From: Rickettsiella grylli
Lineage (GTDB): Bacteria; Pseudomonadota; Gammaproteobacteria; Diplorickettsiales; Diplorickettsiaceae
NCBI RefSeq assembly: GCF_000168295.1
Contig: NZ_AAQJ02000001.1
Location: 1,451,001 to 1,515,000 of the forward strand
Direction: 5' to 3'
DNA: 64,000 bases
The position numbers and the translations under genes were made by a program. Below, in pieces: positions 9,884-18,584 of this stretch. Positions within the stretch are counted from its first letter, which is position 1, and the number at the start of each line of letters is the position of its first letter. A model generated the notes under the pieces. It was not told the DNA's origin and made no database searches. It worked only from the letters and a program-made list of their open reading frames with translations.

Positions 9884-10648
9884 TTAAAGCTTAGCGTCCC
9901 TATTCGCAATCCAATTTTCAATTTGACTTCGCACAGTATGATGCGTTAAATCGAGCTGTAACGGTGTAATACTTACTTGCTGTTGACTCAGTGCATAAAA
10001 ATCGGTGCCTTTTCCCGCATCATTTTCTTTTCCCGAACTTCCTATCCAATAAATAGTATGTCCTCTTGGATCTTTACTCGGACGCATTCTATCTGCGTTA
10101 TGTCGTGTCCCTAAACGCGTCACTTCATACCCTTTTAAATCGTCAAATGCAACGTCAGGAATATTTACATTCAAAATAGTTTTAGATGGAATCGGTTTTT
10201 CATGCAAAAGAGTGACCAGTCTTTTTGCAACCTCTGCTGCTGTAGAATAATACATCGGTTCGTTTCCAGTGATTGAAAACGCAATCGCGGGTAACCCTAA
10301 AAAACGACCTTCCATCGCAGCCGCCACAGTCCCGGAATAAAAAACATCTTCGCCTAAATTAGCGCCGGCATTAATCCCTGATACAACCATATCCGGCAAT
10401 TTATCGTCAGTCAGTAAGCCCGTTAACGCAAGATGAACGCAATCGGTCGGTGTTCCTTGAACACTAATCATCCCTTTATCTAAATATCTTAATCGTAACG
10501 GTTGCTGCAAAGTCAGCGAATTACTGGCCCCGCTGCGATCCCTATCCGGAGCAACGACAGTCACTTCTGCAATTTGGCTTAAAGCCTTCGCTAAAATAGA
10601 TAGACCCGGTGCATGTACACCATCGTCATTGCTGATGAGAACCTTCAT
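9884..10648 (-). CDS. surE: 5'/3'-nucleotidase SurE
   Basis: SurE is a metal-dependent survival phosphatase acting on nucleoside monophosphates and polyphosphate. The 254-residue protein starts MKVLISNDDGVHAPG (metal-binding DD). It continues with APDRDRSGASNSLT, VQGTPTDCVHLAL and VVSGINAGANLGEDVFYSGT, the full ordered family signature. Length is normal. It lies directly 3' of a small membrane-protein gene with a 1-base gap. Confidence 0.95.
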   Translation of the reverse strand: MKVLISNDDGVHAPGLSILAKALSQIAEVTVVAPDRDRSGASNSLTLQQPLRLRYLDKGMISVQGTPTDCVHLALTGLLTDDKLPDMVVSGINAGANLGEDVFYSGTVAAAMEGRFLGLPAIAFSITGNEPMYYSTAAEVAKRLVTLLHEKPIPSKTILNVNIPDVAFDDLKGYEVTRLGTRHNADRMRPSKDPRGHTIYWIGSSGKENDAGKGTDFYALSQQQVSITPLQLDLTHHTVRSQIENWIANRDAKL

Positions 10649-10649
10649 G

Positions 10650-10970
10650 TTAAATCACTCTTGAAACTAAAAGCGCACTTTCAGAAAATTTGGTCAATAG
10701 CGGCAATACAACCAACACTACGCCAAAGACCAACAACGTTATAGGCCGACTCAAGGGAACCTGAGAAGGATTATCTCGATAATTTTTATATTGGATAAGC
10801 GAACCAAAGAGTAAAGCTATTCCAATCACTAAACTCATATTATAAAGCGCATGGGTTAATAGGGACATCGGTAACAATAATTTATCCGATAAATCACCCA
10901 GCGAACCTGGAATTAAGCTAAAGGCATTCCTTGAAAATAAAAGTAAAACCGATGAAACAATTTTTTTCAT
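10650..10970 (-). CDS. Small membrane protein resembling Dot/Icm IcmC/DotE/IcmD-type components
   Basis: The 106-residue product has a hydrophobic N-terminal segment that may be a signal sequence, then two strong membrane segments (about residues 41-60 and 76-92). Between them lies the short charged loop QYKNYRDNPSQVPLSRP. A two-helix layout with a K/R-x2-NPSQVPLS loop is what I know from the small inner-membrane Dot/Icm type IV secretion proteins IcmC (DotE), IcmD (DotP) and DotV. No other Dot/Icm gene is in the window, so the assignment rests on pattern alone. It may be a paralog outside the main clusters. Confidence 0.5.
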   Translation of the reverse strand: MKKIVSSVLLLFSRNAFSLIPGSLGDLSDKLLLPMSLLTHALYNMSLVIGIALLFGSLIQYKNYRDNPSQVPLSRPITLLVFGVVLVVLPLLTKFSESALLVSRVI

Positions 10971-11104
10971 AGCATTTTATACGTGTCCAAAATTCAAATG
11001 GGTCATTCTTAACGGAAGATACGAATTTTTTTAATGGATTGCAAGAAAAAAGAAATGGGGATTATTTATAATTTTAAGCTTATATTAAAAATGATGGCCT
11101 TTTT

Positions 11105-11692
11105 TTAATTGCAATCCCTCTCTTGAGCGTTTTCTTTATCTATTCTTTTTCTTCCTGTCTGACTAATCTGAATAAGCCAGACCATTTTTTTGGATAATGA
11201 ATGAATACACACAATAAAACTCCCATTTTGACTCATAGAACCATCCGGATACAGTTGCAAATAATCATCCGATCGAAACCCATGCCATTCTAAAAACTCA
11301 TTTCCTGATAATGCTGGATAAACATGTAATAATTCCTTATTTTGAAACGATGTTGTTGAATGGTTAACAAAGACTATCCAGCCCTCTCTCCACGTACCGG
11401 AGCAAGTTTGGCCATCTTTACTTTTACATAATGTAATCACATTCTGTCGTCTAATGGCCTCATTTTGTGCGTAATCCAATGTGGAATTCATTCGTTCCGT
11501 TAAAATAAATAAACGCAACCCTACGATTAAAGAATTAAAAATCGGAAAAGCGAGTCCTAATAAAATACTACTGATAACCAACGTAAATAATATCTCGATG
11601 AAACTAAAACCCCATTGAGATAAATAATTTTTATCACCGCGACTTATACCGCTTGTTCGATCACTTCCCCATCGAGTTGTTTTTTTACGCAT
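11105..11692 (-). CDS. GspH/FimT-like type IV pseudopilin
   Basis: From the ATG at 11692 the product has 195 residues. AGGA six bases upstream supports this start over an ATG 15 bases earlier. After a basic leader of 27 residues comes the prepilin peptidase site and pilin helix GFSFIEILFTLVISSILLG, with the expected Glu at +5. The later CSGTWREGWIVFVNH is the usual GspH/FimT C-terminal motif. Such minor pilins prime type IV pili or type II secretion. It overlaps the end of the uracil-DNA glycosylase gene by 49 bases. No other pilus gene is nearby. Confidence 0.8.
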   Translation of the reverse strand: MRKKTTRWGSDRTSGISRGDKNYLSQWGFSFIEILFTLVISSILLGLAFPIFNSLIVGLRLFILTERMNSTLDYAQNEAIRRQNVITLCKSKDGQTCSGTWREGWIVFVNHSTTSFQNKELLHVYPALSGNEFLEWHGFRSDDYLQLYPDGSMSQNGSFIVCIHSLSKKMVWLIQISQTGRKRIDKENAQERDCN

Positions 11693-12366
11693 CGCATATC
11701 CTGCCAAGCTTTACGCTTTTCACGCGGAGAACGAAGTAAGTAAGCCGGATGATACGTGACTAGCAAAGGAATTTTTCTCTCTCCAAAATAAAACAAATTC
11801 CCTCGTAAACGAGCCATCGTGGACTCTGTTGATAGTAAATAATGCGCCGCAATTCGTCCTACCGCTAAAATTAACTTGGGTTTAATTAAATTGATTTGTC
11901 TCAATAAATAAGGGGTGCATGCGCTGACTTCTTCCAGAGAGGGATCCCGATTATTCGGTGGGCGCGATTTTAAAATATTAGCAATATAATAGTCTTCACG
12001 CTTAAAACCAATCGAAGACAACATATTTGTTAATAATTGTCCCCCTCGTCCCACAAAAGGTTCCCCTTGTTTATCTTCGTGTGCACCCGGCGCTTCACCC
12101 ACCACCAATAAATCGGCATGAGGATTTCCTACACCAAAAACAGGATTACTTCGCGTTTTATAAAGATCACACGCTTTGCAGTGATTAACGGCTAATTTTA
12201 ATTCCTGCCAATTCATTGTGGAAATTTTTTGCTGACGAGTCATTGGTTTTTCAGACATATCCTCATCCTTAACGCGTGCTTCAGAACCGCAAGACGCGCA
12301 CTCTCGTGAGATCCAAAGCGGAATTTTCATTTTTTTTAAATAATGTCTCTTTTGTTTATCGATCAT
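11644..12366 (-). CDS. Family 4-type uracil-DNA glycosylase
   Basis: The 240-residue protein removes uracil from DNA. It shows VVGEAPGAHEDKQGEPFVG (about 88-106), the catalytic motif of family 4, and VTYHPAYLLRSP near the C-terminus. The family normally holds a 4Fe-4S cluster through four cysteines. Here C63, C66 and C150 are present, but the third ligand, normally in a KCRPP motif, is Ser134 (codon TCG). The N-terminal extension carries another CxxC pair at C23/C26. The start at 12366 fits the N-terminus common in gammaproteobacterial members and overlaps the upstream gene by 4 bases. Confidence 0.88.
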   Translation of the reverse strand: MIDKQKRHYLKKMKIPLWISRECASCGSEARVKDEDMSEKPMTRQQKISTMNWQELKLAVNHCKACDLYKTRSNPVFGVGNPHADLLVVGEAPGAHEDKQGEPFVGRGGQLLTNMLSSIGFKREDYYIANILKSRPPNNRDPSLEEVSACTPYLLRQINLIKPKLILAVGRIAAHYLLSTESTMARLRGNLFYFGERKIPLLVTYHPAYLLRSPREKRKAWQDMRCVKKQLDGEVIEQAV

Positions 12367-12674
12367 TTTTTCTCTGCTTTACACAAATAAATAATCAAAT
12401 TTTTATTGGGTAATTGTGCAAAACAGTAGTGGGTTCCCCTTCTTTTTTCAGGGAGATAGAATTGGCTTCGTTTACAAACCCCTCTCAAATAACTCCATTC
12501 TCCACAATAACTTTTATCACGAAATACACAAATCCCCCTACTGGACAGTATCCCCAATTCTGATCGTCCGCCATGATTCTCGCAATACACAGAAGCGGGA
12601 TTCGGCATTGAAAAAGCTGGGGATTGGATTAAACATAAAGGAACGATAAGCCATGCAATTAAACTCTTTTTCAT
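12363..12674 (-). CDS. Exported DUF333 domain protein
   Basis: The 103-residue product has a signal peptide (residues 1-22, cleavage likely after AFS), then MPNPASVYCENHGG and RGICVFRDKSYCGEWSYLRG, which match the DUF333 domain found in small exported proteins often misnamed putative hemolysin. Six cysteines in the mature part suggest disulfides. The function of the domain is not known. It overlaps the glycosylase start by 4 bases and so probably shares its transcript. Confidence 0.75.
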   Translation of the reverse strand: MKKSLIAWLIVPLCLIQSPAFSMPNPASVYCENHGGRSELGILSSRGICVFRDKSYCGEWSYLRGVCKRSQFYLPEKRRGTHYCFAQLPNKNLIIYLCKAEKK

Positions 12675-12781
12675 AATACATCCTAATTTATATGAGAATA
12701 AGTAAATAGTTTATCAGAAATTTAAGTTGATTTAGAGCATAATCGTACAGTGCATGCAACGTTTTTTTACTTTTTTATCCG

Positions 12782-12810
12782 TTCAACAATGCGTTGTGAT
12801 CCCGTATACT
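12782..12810 (+). promoter_or_regulatory. Predicted lipB promoter, possibly giving a leaderless mRNA
   Basis: TTCAAC (12782-12787), a 17-base spacer and TATACT (12805-12810) precede the lipB ATG at 12818 by only 7 bases, so the expected transcription start is at or next to the start codon. No Shine-Dalgarno sequence is seen. Confidence 0.45.
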
Positions 12811-12817
12811 TCACACG

Positions 12818-13441
12818 ATGACGCACGCAAAACTTATCATAAAAAAACTTCAACAAGCTGACTATCAAACGATTGCCCATGCGATGCGAACGTTTACTGA
12901 TAAACGTACGCCAGAAACGCCCGATGAAGTTTGGCTCATTGAACACAATTCCGTTTATACGTTAGGGCAAGCAGGAAAACGGGAACACATCCTTAATCCC
13001 GGAAACATTCCCGTTGAAAGAACGGATCGTGGCGGACAAGTGACCTATCACGGACCGGGTCAATTGGTCGTGTATCCGCTTTTGAATCTTCGTCGACTTC
13101 ATCTGGGTGTCCGTGAATTAGTTACTTTCTTAGAAAACACATTAATCCATTTGTTAGCCACTTATGGCATTAAAGCCGAGGCAAAAAAAGAAGCGCCGGG
13201 CGTTTATGTGAACACCGCAAAAATAGCATCCATAGGCTTACGGATTCGGCGGGGTTGCTGTTATCATGGATTAGCTTTCAATGTGTCCATGGATCTAAAA
13301 CCTTTTAAAGGGATTAATCCGTGTGGTATGCGTCAGCTTGAAATCACTCAGCTTGCTGATTTAGGGGGCCCTCATGATTTGAATCAAGTCGCGCAGGACT
13401 TTAGCACGCAATTTCAACACGAAATTTTGAATTTAAACTAA
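12818..13441 (+). CDS. lipB: Octanoyl-ACP:protein octanoyltransferase LipB
   Basis: LipB moves octanoyl groups from ACP to the lipoyl domains of 2-oxoacid dehydrogenases and the glycine cleavage H protein. The 207-residue protein has [38 protein letters not shown] at about residues 69-88 with the family [12 protein letters not shown] motif, then GVYV and [19 protein letters not shown] with the catalytic lysine, and FKGINPCGM with the catalytic cysteine. It is followed by lipA on the same strand after 119 bases. Confidence 0.95.
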   Translation: MTHAKLIIKKLQQADYQTIAHAMRTFTDKRTPETPDEVWLIEHNSVYTLGQAGKREHILNPGNIPVERTDRGGQVTYHGPGQLVVYPLLNLRRLHLGVRELVTFLENTLIHLLATYGIKAEAKKEAPGVYVNTAKIASIGLRIRRGCCYHGLAFNVSMDLKPFKGINPCGMRQLEITQLADLGGPHDLNQVAQDFSTQFQHEILNLN

Positions 13442-13560
13442 AATACCGACGCTTCGACAATCACTGACTTGACAAAATCATCTAAAAAAATAAATTGGAT
13501 AGCTTACGTCTTTTCACACTATGTTAACATTGCTTTTTTTATGACACCTTTTTAAACGCT

Positions 13561-14511
13561 ATGGAAATAAAACGACTGGATCCGACACAAAAACAACGCG
13601 GCGCCGAAAAAATGGCTCGCATCCCCATAAAAATTAAATCGGCCCCTCCTTTACGTAAACCGGATTGGATTCGCATTAAATTACCGCTCACAAACGGCAT
13701 AGACCAACTTAAAACCATGATTCGGAAAAATCGTCTTCATACCGTTTGTGAAGAAGCGGCTTGCCCTAATTTAAGTGAATGTTTTAGCCAGGGTACCGCG
13801 ACGTTTATGATTATGGGCGATAAATGCACACGGCGCTGTACCTTTTGCGATGTCGGCCACGGCCGACCGGATCCACTGGATCCAGATGAACCCTTTAATT
13901 TAGCCAATACGGTCCAGCAAATGGGGCTTCGTTATGTCGTCATTACGTCGGTCGACCGCGATGATCTGCGTGATGGCGGAGCCGGTCACTTTACGGCCTG
14001 CTTACAGGCATTACGGAAACAGTGTCCAGCACTCACTATAGAAGTACTTGTCCCTGACTTTCGAGGCCGGATGGAGCTTGCTTTACAGGCCATAGCACCT
14101 GAATTACCGGATGTTTTTAATCATAACATCGAAACGATACCTCGCTTATATAAACAAGTCCGTCCCGGTTCTGATTATCAATGGTCACTCCAACTCTTGC
14201 TGGAATTTAAACAACGCTTTCCAGGGATTCCGACTAAATCGGGTCTCATGCTCGGGTTGGGAGAAACACGGGATGAAGTTGAAAACGTCCTGCACGATCT
14301 TCGTCGACATCACGTTGATATGATAACTATTGGTCAATATCTTGCCCCGAGCCCTCATCATTTTCCGGTTGCGCGTTACGTTTCTCCACAAGAATTCAAT
14401 GACCTGGGTCGTTTAGCGAAAGACATGGGATTTATTCGTGTAGCCAGCGGACCCTTGGTCCGCTCTTCCTATCACGCGGATAAACAAGCTGCGGGGGAGA
14501 ACGTCGCCTAA
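13561..14511 (+). CDS. lipA: Lipoyl synthase LipA (radical SAM)
   Basis: LipA inserts two sulfurs into protein-bound octanoyl groups. The 316-residue protein has both cluster motifs: [13 protein letters not shown] (auxiliary cluster) and [15 protein letters not shown] (radical SAM CxxxCxxC), followed by [17 protein letters not shown] and [12 protein letters not shown]. The C-terminal [11 protein letters not shown] carries the RSSY serine that binds the auxiliary cluster. Its last base overlaps the next gene's ATG, suggesting coupled translation with the DedA/PAP2 fusion. Confidence 0.96.
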   Translation: MEIKRLDPTQKQRGAEKMARIPIKIKSAPPLRKPDWIRIKLPLTNGIDQLKTMIRKNRLHTVCEEAACPNLSECFSQGTATFMIMGDKCTRRCTFCDVGHGRPDPLDPDEPFNLANTVQQMGLRYVVITSVDRDDLRDGGAGHFTACLQALRKQCPALTIEVLVPDFRGRMELALQAIAPELPDVFNHNIETIPRLYKQVRPGSDYQWSLQLLLEFKQRFPGIPTKSGLMLGLGETRDEVENVLHDLRRHHVDMITIGQYLAPSPHHFPVARYVSPQEFNDLGRLAKDMGFIRVASGPLVRSSYHADKQAAGENVA

Positions 14512-16508
14512 TGACGCTTCCTGATCTCAAACCTTTTTTCGATTGGCTCCAAATTCATCCGTATTTAGCCGGTTTAATGACCTATTTTATTTCCTTTCTC
14601 GAATGTCTGCTCCTCATCGGTTTTTTAGTCCCCGGGACTGTTTTCATGACAGCGATTGGCACCTTAATCGGAATAGGCGTTTTACCCTTTACCTCCATTG
14701 TTTTATGGGCCATTGCGGGTGCTATCACAGGTGATGCACTGAGTTTTTGGATCGGTCAGCATTACCATCTGCACACAAAAGATTTTTGGTTATTCCGCCG
14801 TTATCCACAACTTCTATCGAAAGGAGAAGCTTTTTTTAATAAACAGGGTGGGAAAAGTATTTTTTTTGGTCGTTTTATTGGTCCTATTCGCGCTATTTTA
14901 CCGTTTATTGCGGGGATGGTGCGCATGCCTTGGGGTCAATTTTTAGTAGCGGATAGTATTTCTGCTATCGCCTGGGCTCCTCTTTATATGCTGCCCGGCA
15001 TCCTTTTAGGCCAAGCCTCTCAGCAATTACCACCCGAAATTGCAACTAAATTAATTATCTTTGTTGTATTACTTTTATTATTCTTTTGGCTTGTGTATGC
15101 CTTCTTAAAAGCCTGTTACGCCGGGTTGAGTCGTTTACTTGATAAACAGGTTGCACAGCTTTGGCGTTTCACGCGTCATCACCCACGGCTCAAAACAATT
15201 GCTTCACTTCTGACGGACACGCGACATCCTCATTCCCATGAGCAATTAGCCCTTGCGTTAACCTGTGTGTTTTCCGCTTTAGGATTTTTAGTCGTTGCCT
15301 TAAGTGTTTTCCACCATGGTTTCGCAACGGATTTAAACGAACCTATTTATCACTTCATGCGTAGTTTACGTCAAGACAATGTCGATGCGTTTTTTGTGGC
15401 GATGGCAGAATTGAGCCCAAAAGTGCTGACTGTATTTTGGATAGTACTGTTGGCCTTTTTTTTAATAAAAAGGAATTTTTGGTTAAGCGTGCATTGGGGC
15501 TTAGCAGGATTACTCAGTTATGGTTTAGGTGATCTGTTTAAACAGATGCTTCACATCACGCGTCCCGATGGTTTAATCCAGATACCGGCAGGTCCTTCTT
15601 TTCCGAGCGGTCATACCGTCAGCAGCATTGCTCTTTTAGGCTTTTTTGCAGTGATTATTGGGATAGAAAAACCAAAACCACAGCGCGTGCTAATTTATGG
15701 ATTAACGAGCGCCATTATATTTTTAGTCCTCTTTTCACGCATTTATTTAACTGCGCATTGGTTTAGTGATGTGGTGGGCGGCGCTTTACTCGGAATCAGT
15801 ATTCTTGCAGGTCTCACCTTTTCGTATCGTAGAAAAATTCAATTCACAACAATTTCTTCCGGTAAGATAGCCGTAATCGGGATTCTAACGTTATTATTCG
15901 TGTGGGGTGCACATCTAAACGACGGTTATAAAAAATTACTTTCTAATTCTCAACTCCGCTTTCCCAATCAAACCATTGATTTAAAGGAATGGTGGAATCA
16001 TGCGGGATCTCAAACACCTCTTTATCGGCTCGGTTATTTCGGCCAAAAAATTGAAGCGCTCAATATTCAATGGGTAGGAAAACTTTCAGATATTCAACAT
16101 CATTTAGAAAAAAAAGGCTGGCATCGGCTACCCAAAACAAACCTTGTCACCACACTTTACCGATTAAGCTTGCATACTCAGGATCCGAATACTCCTTTGT
16201 TTGTTTCTTCTAATGCGGGCCGAGCGCCCGTATTAACGATGACAAAATATATTCCAGCAACCCATCATTTGATCGTTTTAAATCTTTGGGATTCACATCA
16301 ACGGCTCAGTAACGGCGTTCCTCTCTGGTTCGGTTTGGTCCATTATCATCAAACCTGGCGCTTACAATTTCAACCCATAAAAAAACAGCCTACTTTGCAA
16401 AACCTTGTTCCAGCGAGTACGCTATTACAACAGGATCTTAAATCATACGCCGTAAAAAATGTGAGTTACACTCCTTTACAGGCCAATGTATTGTTTATTC
16501 AAAATTAG
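14511..16508 (+). CDS. DedA / PAP2 phosphatase fusion with a C-terminal LssY-like domain
   Basis: The 665-residue membrane protein joins three parts. Residues about 20-190 are DedA-like, with ECLLLIGFLVPGTVF and FFGRFIGPIRAILPFIAGM. Residues about 245-445 are a PAP2 phosphatase with KQMLHITRP (342), PSFPSGHT (about 362) and SRIYLTAHWFSDVVGG (about 408), the three lipid-phosphatase motifs. Residues about 475-665 match the LssY C-terminal domain seen in Legionella. A role in recycling undecaprenyl or other lipid phosphates is likely. The last 82 codons, about 250 bases, are repeated at 19373-19621. Confidence 0.85.
   Translation: MTLPDLKPFFDWLQIHPYLAGLMTYFISFLECLLLIGFLVPGTVFMTAIGTLIGIGVLPFTSIVLWAIAGAITGDALSFWIGQHYHLHTKDFWLFRRYPQLLSKGEAFFNKQGGKSIFFGRFIGPIRAILPFIAGMVRMPWGQFLVADSISAIAWAPLYMLPGILLGQASQQLPPEIATKLIIFVVLLLLFFWLVYAFLKACYAGLSRLLDKQVAQLWRFTRHHPRLKTIASLLTDTRHPHSHEQLALALTCVFSALGFLVVALSVFHHGFATDLNEPIYHFMRSLRQDNVDAFFVAMAELSPKVLTVFWIVLLAFFLIKRNFWLSVHWGLAGLLSYGLGDLFKQMLHITRPDGLIQIPAGPSFPSGHTVSSIALLGFFAVIIGIEKPKPQRVLIYGLTSAIIFLVLFSRIYLTAHWFSDVVGGALLGISILAGLTFSYRRKIQFTTISSGKIAVIGILTLLFVWGAHLNDGYKKLLSNSQLRFPNQTIDLKEWWNHAGSQTPLYRLGYFGQKIEALNIQWVGKLSDIQHHLEKKGWHRLPKTNLVTTLYRLSLHTQDPNTPLFVSSNAGRAPVLTMTKYIPATHHLIVLNLWDSHQRLSNGVPLWFGLVHYHQTWRLQFQPIKKQPTLQNLVPASTLLQQDLKSYAVKNVSYTPLQANVLFIQN
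16257..16500 (+). repeat. lssY-like 3' end, copy 1 of a 244-base repeat
   Basis: This part of the DedA/PAP2 gene is copied at 19373-19616 with a constant offset of 3116 bases and only three substitutions that I can find by eye. The two copies diverge abruptly on both sides. Confidence 0.9.
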
Positions 16509-16517
16509 CTATATTTG

Positions 16518-18338
16518 TTATGAGCAGACTACACTACCGCCATTGATACTACATATTACTCCATCAAAAGTGACGGTACTTCCATCAGATCTAAATGTGA
16601 TTGCATTACTGCCTCCCGAATTTAAAACTATTTCTCTTCCAGTCATTGTAACAGCTGTTCCAGCACCGTTTGTTTGTATTCCGATTGCACTTGCCGAGGG
16701 AATATTGTTTACTGAAATTAAAGAATTAGTTATATCAACTATACTGCCCCCATTAGCAAAAACCCCATTTGAAGAGCCGCCAGCAGCGGAATCATTTTCT
16801 AAAAAGATATCTGTGTTTACAATCGAACCGCTCGTATTTTCAAATCTAACACCATCAATGCTATTAAATTCATTGTTAGCTACATTTATTTCACTGTTTT
16901 GTATCACCAAATTTGAACTACCTCGCCCTGTAACGCCTACTCTCAAGGCATTAAGAACGGAGTTATCAATCAATGTGTTTGTTGCTCCTAAATCAAACAC
17001 GGCAACTCTGTTTAATCCAGGTCCTGAAGAATTACCAATATCACTTCCTCGGATAATATTATTACCACCCGTCACAATAACACTTGAATCTGTTGGTTGA
17101 TTTGATAACAAAATAATATTTTCTAAGGTATTATTACCCTGAAGGGAAATTGTAGGGAGGATAAGTGTCGAACGTGCAGGATCAGTTGCTAGTTGACTAT
17201 AATCAGCGGTTCGTGACTGTACACTTTGACCAGGAAAAAGATTTACACTACTGGCGGTGGTATAAGTCCCTCCATTGAAATAAAATTGTGTATTAGGAAT
17301 TAAGTCATTTAAGGTTGTGACATTAGCTTGTGTAAAATCTGCAGGCCCGCACGGATTTTCAAATGTACAGCTCCCTAAAGTTAAATTTACCACATTTGCA
17401 TCATTTGGCTGACCCGTTTGACTGAAAAAAGCAATATTACTTCTTAAGGGAATATCATCTATTACCAACATCCCGCCCCTCGGCACCAATAACGGTTTTG
17501 CTTTTAAGCGCGTCGGAATGGTCGAACCACGGCCCAATTCCGCTACATGGCGCTCAACCGGGTCGGTGAGCCGTTCTTCAAGTTCTGGGTCGGCACGATG
17601 GGCTCTCAACCCTCCCCATTCCAAACCAATACCAAAGGCATAGGTACTGTGATGGAGGTTATCATACGAATAACTGCCTATCAGTTTTACGCCTTGCGTT
17701 AACCAATATTCTAAACCGGCCGCGCCTCCCCACACATTGTTGGTTTCTGCAGGGGAAAAATAATAGCTGCCGAGATATCCCTTCAACGAAGAATGTGGAA
17801 ACAATTGATAACCGGCCTTGATGTCCGCACCACTACCTGCATATTGATGCATTAAAAATACACGACCAAATTCAGAGTGACCGGTAAAAAAATGAACTAT
17901 TTCTGTGCCCGCTGTATAATGCCGATCACCCATCGGGATATAAGCATTGAGATGGGCGTCCCAACGGGAGCCGAAGGCTTCGATTCCTGGGTTGGCAATC
18001 CACAAGCGGGCATTATTATCAACACGACTGTAACCACCAAAAAAATAACCGCCCACAATCGCTGCTTGATTCGTGATCCAACGATAACCTAAACCTACAT
18101 CGAATTGGTTTTGATTATCGGTGCCATAAGACAACGCTGGATCCACATAAAGATTACGACTCATATCACCCGATAAGGGGAACATCGCGTCTGCTTGTCC
18201 GACCGTATAATCACTGGCAAGCACGAGACCAGATAGACGAGGGGGTAATGGAAAAGCCCCATAAGCCGGGTTCATCAACCCACTGAGCCCAGCAACTAAA
18301 AGGCTACTGAATAACCATCCTTGTCTTTTTCGGCTCAT
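16518..18338 (-). CDS. Inverse autotransporter with right-handed beta-helix passenger (copy A)
   Basis: The 606-residue protein has a signal peptide (1-27, cleavage after AYG), then an intimin/invasin-type beta-barrel domain (about 30-245) with alternating strands such as FDVGLGYRWI, AAIVGGYFFGGYSR and SYDNLHHSTYAFGIGLEW. A linker (DPVERHVAELGRGS) leads to a passenger with CTFENPCGP, FYFNGGTYT and QGNNTLENI followed by N/G/T-rich beta-helix coils. It ends in the motif CSINGGSVVCS. Residues 1-282 match copy B. AAAGGAG five bases before the ATG is a strong ribosome site. It is likely a surface protein with its passenger outside the cell; the ligand is unknown. Confidence 0.85.
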   Translation of the reverse strand: MSRKRQGWLFSSLLVAGLSGLMNPAYGAFPLPPRLSGLVLASDYTVGQADAMFPLSGDMSRNLYVDPALSYGTDNQNQFDVGLGYRWITNQAAIVGGYFFGGYSRVDNNARLWIANPGIEAFGSRWDAHLNAYIPMGDRHYTAGTEIVHFFTGHSEFGRVFLMHQYAGSGADIKAGYQLFPHSSLKGYLGSYYFSPAETNNVWGGAAGLEYWLTQGVKLIGSYSYDNLHHSTYAFGIGLEWGGLRAHRADPELEERLTDPVERHVAELGRGSTIPTRLKAKPLLVPRGGMLVIDDIPLRSNIAFFSQTGQPNDANVVNLTLGSCTFENPCGPADFTQANVTTLNDLIPNTQFYFNGGTYTTASSVNLFPGQSVQSRTADYSQLATDPARSTLILPTISLQGNNTLENIILLSNQPTDSSVIVTGGNNIIRGSDIGNSSGPGLNRVAVFDLGATNTLIDNSVLNALRVGVTGRGSSNLVIQNSEINVANNEFNSIDGVRFENTSGSIVNTDIFLENDSAAGGSSNGVFANGGSIVDITNSLISVNNIPSASAIGIQTNGAGTAVTMTGREIVLNSGGSNAITFRSDGSTVTFDGVICSINGGSVVCS

Positions 18339-18356
18339 TGCAACTCCTTTGCGTTA
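17491..18356 (-). repeat. 866-base repeat, copy A: RBS, signal peptide and beta-barrel of the inverse autotransporter
   Basis: This block matches 20752-21617 at an offset of 3261 bases with no difference found in the lines I compared. It covers codons 1-282 plus 18 bases upstream including the ribosome site. The flanks diverge at once on both sides. Such identity points to recent duplication or gene conversion. Confidence 0.93.
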
Positions 18357-18374
18357 GTATGCACTTATTTTGCC

Positions 18375-18443
18375 TTAAAAAATTAAACCGAGAATATTTA
18401 AATAAAAAATTTTATAGACCAATTTCGTAACTAAAAAATCACA
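18375..18443 (-). pseudogene. Remnant of the speB 3' end upstream of autotransporter copy A
   Basis: Read on the minus strand this piece encodes CDFLVTKLVYKI followed by ten more codons and a stop. The intact speB ends CDFLVAKLVYKI followed by ten codons and a stop, so both tails have the same 22-codon length. The distance from this stop to the autotransporter start (36 bases) also matches the intact locus (30 bases). DNA matches are strong around 18408-18443 and weaker beyond. I infer an older duplicate of the speB-autotransporter junction that has since drifted. Confidence 0.7.
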
Positions 18444-18540
18444 TGCTTTTTAATTAGGTCAATAGATAGTTAGAAAATCCTTGATTTAAATTAGCTAAAA
18501 AATTTCTAAAGTCAAGTATGGGGGTAAAATTTAATGGTCA

Positions 18541-18582
18541 CTTTGTCTTCTTATGTGATCTAATACGAGAGGTTTATCTCAC
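18541..18582 (-). repeat. Possible remnant of an Rpn-gene leader
   Basis: On the minus strand GTGAGATAAAC (18582-18572) is followed by ATCACATAAGAAGACAA (18559-18543). The copy at 39087-39127 has GTGAGATAAAC followed by ATCACAATAAGGATAACAA. It lies directly downstream of the Doc toxin stop. The match is short and gapped, so this is tentative. Confidence 0.35.
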
Positions 18583-18584
18583 TC

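Noticed and set aside
16486-17100. 204-codon plus-strand frame antisense to autotransporter copy A
   Set aside because: It mirrors the repetitive, stop-poor beta-helix coding sequence, has no ribosome site and no protein-like pattern of its own.
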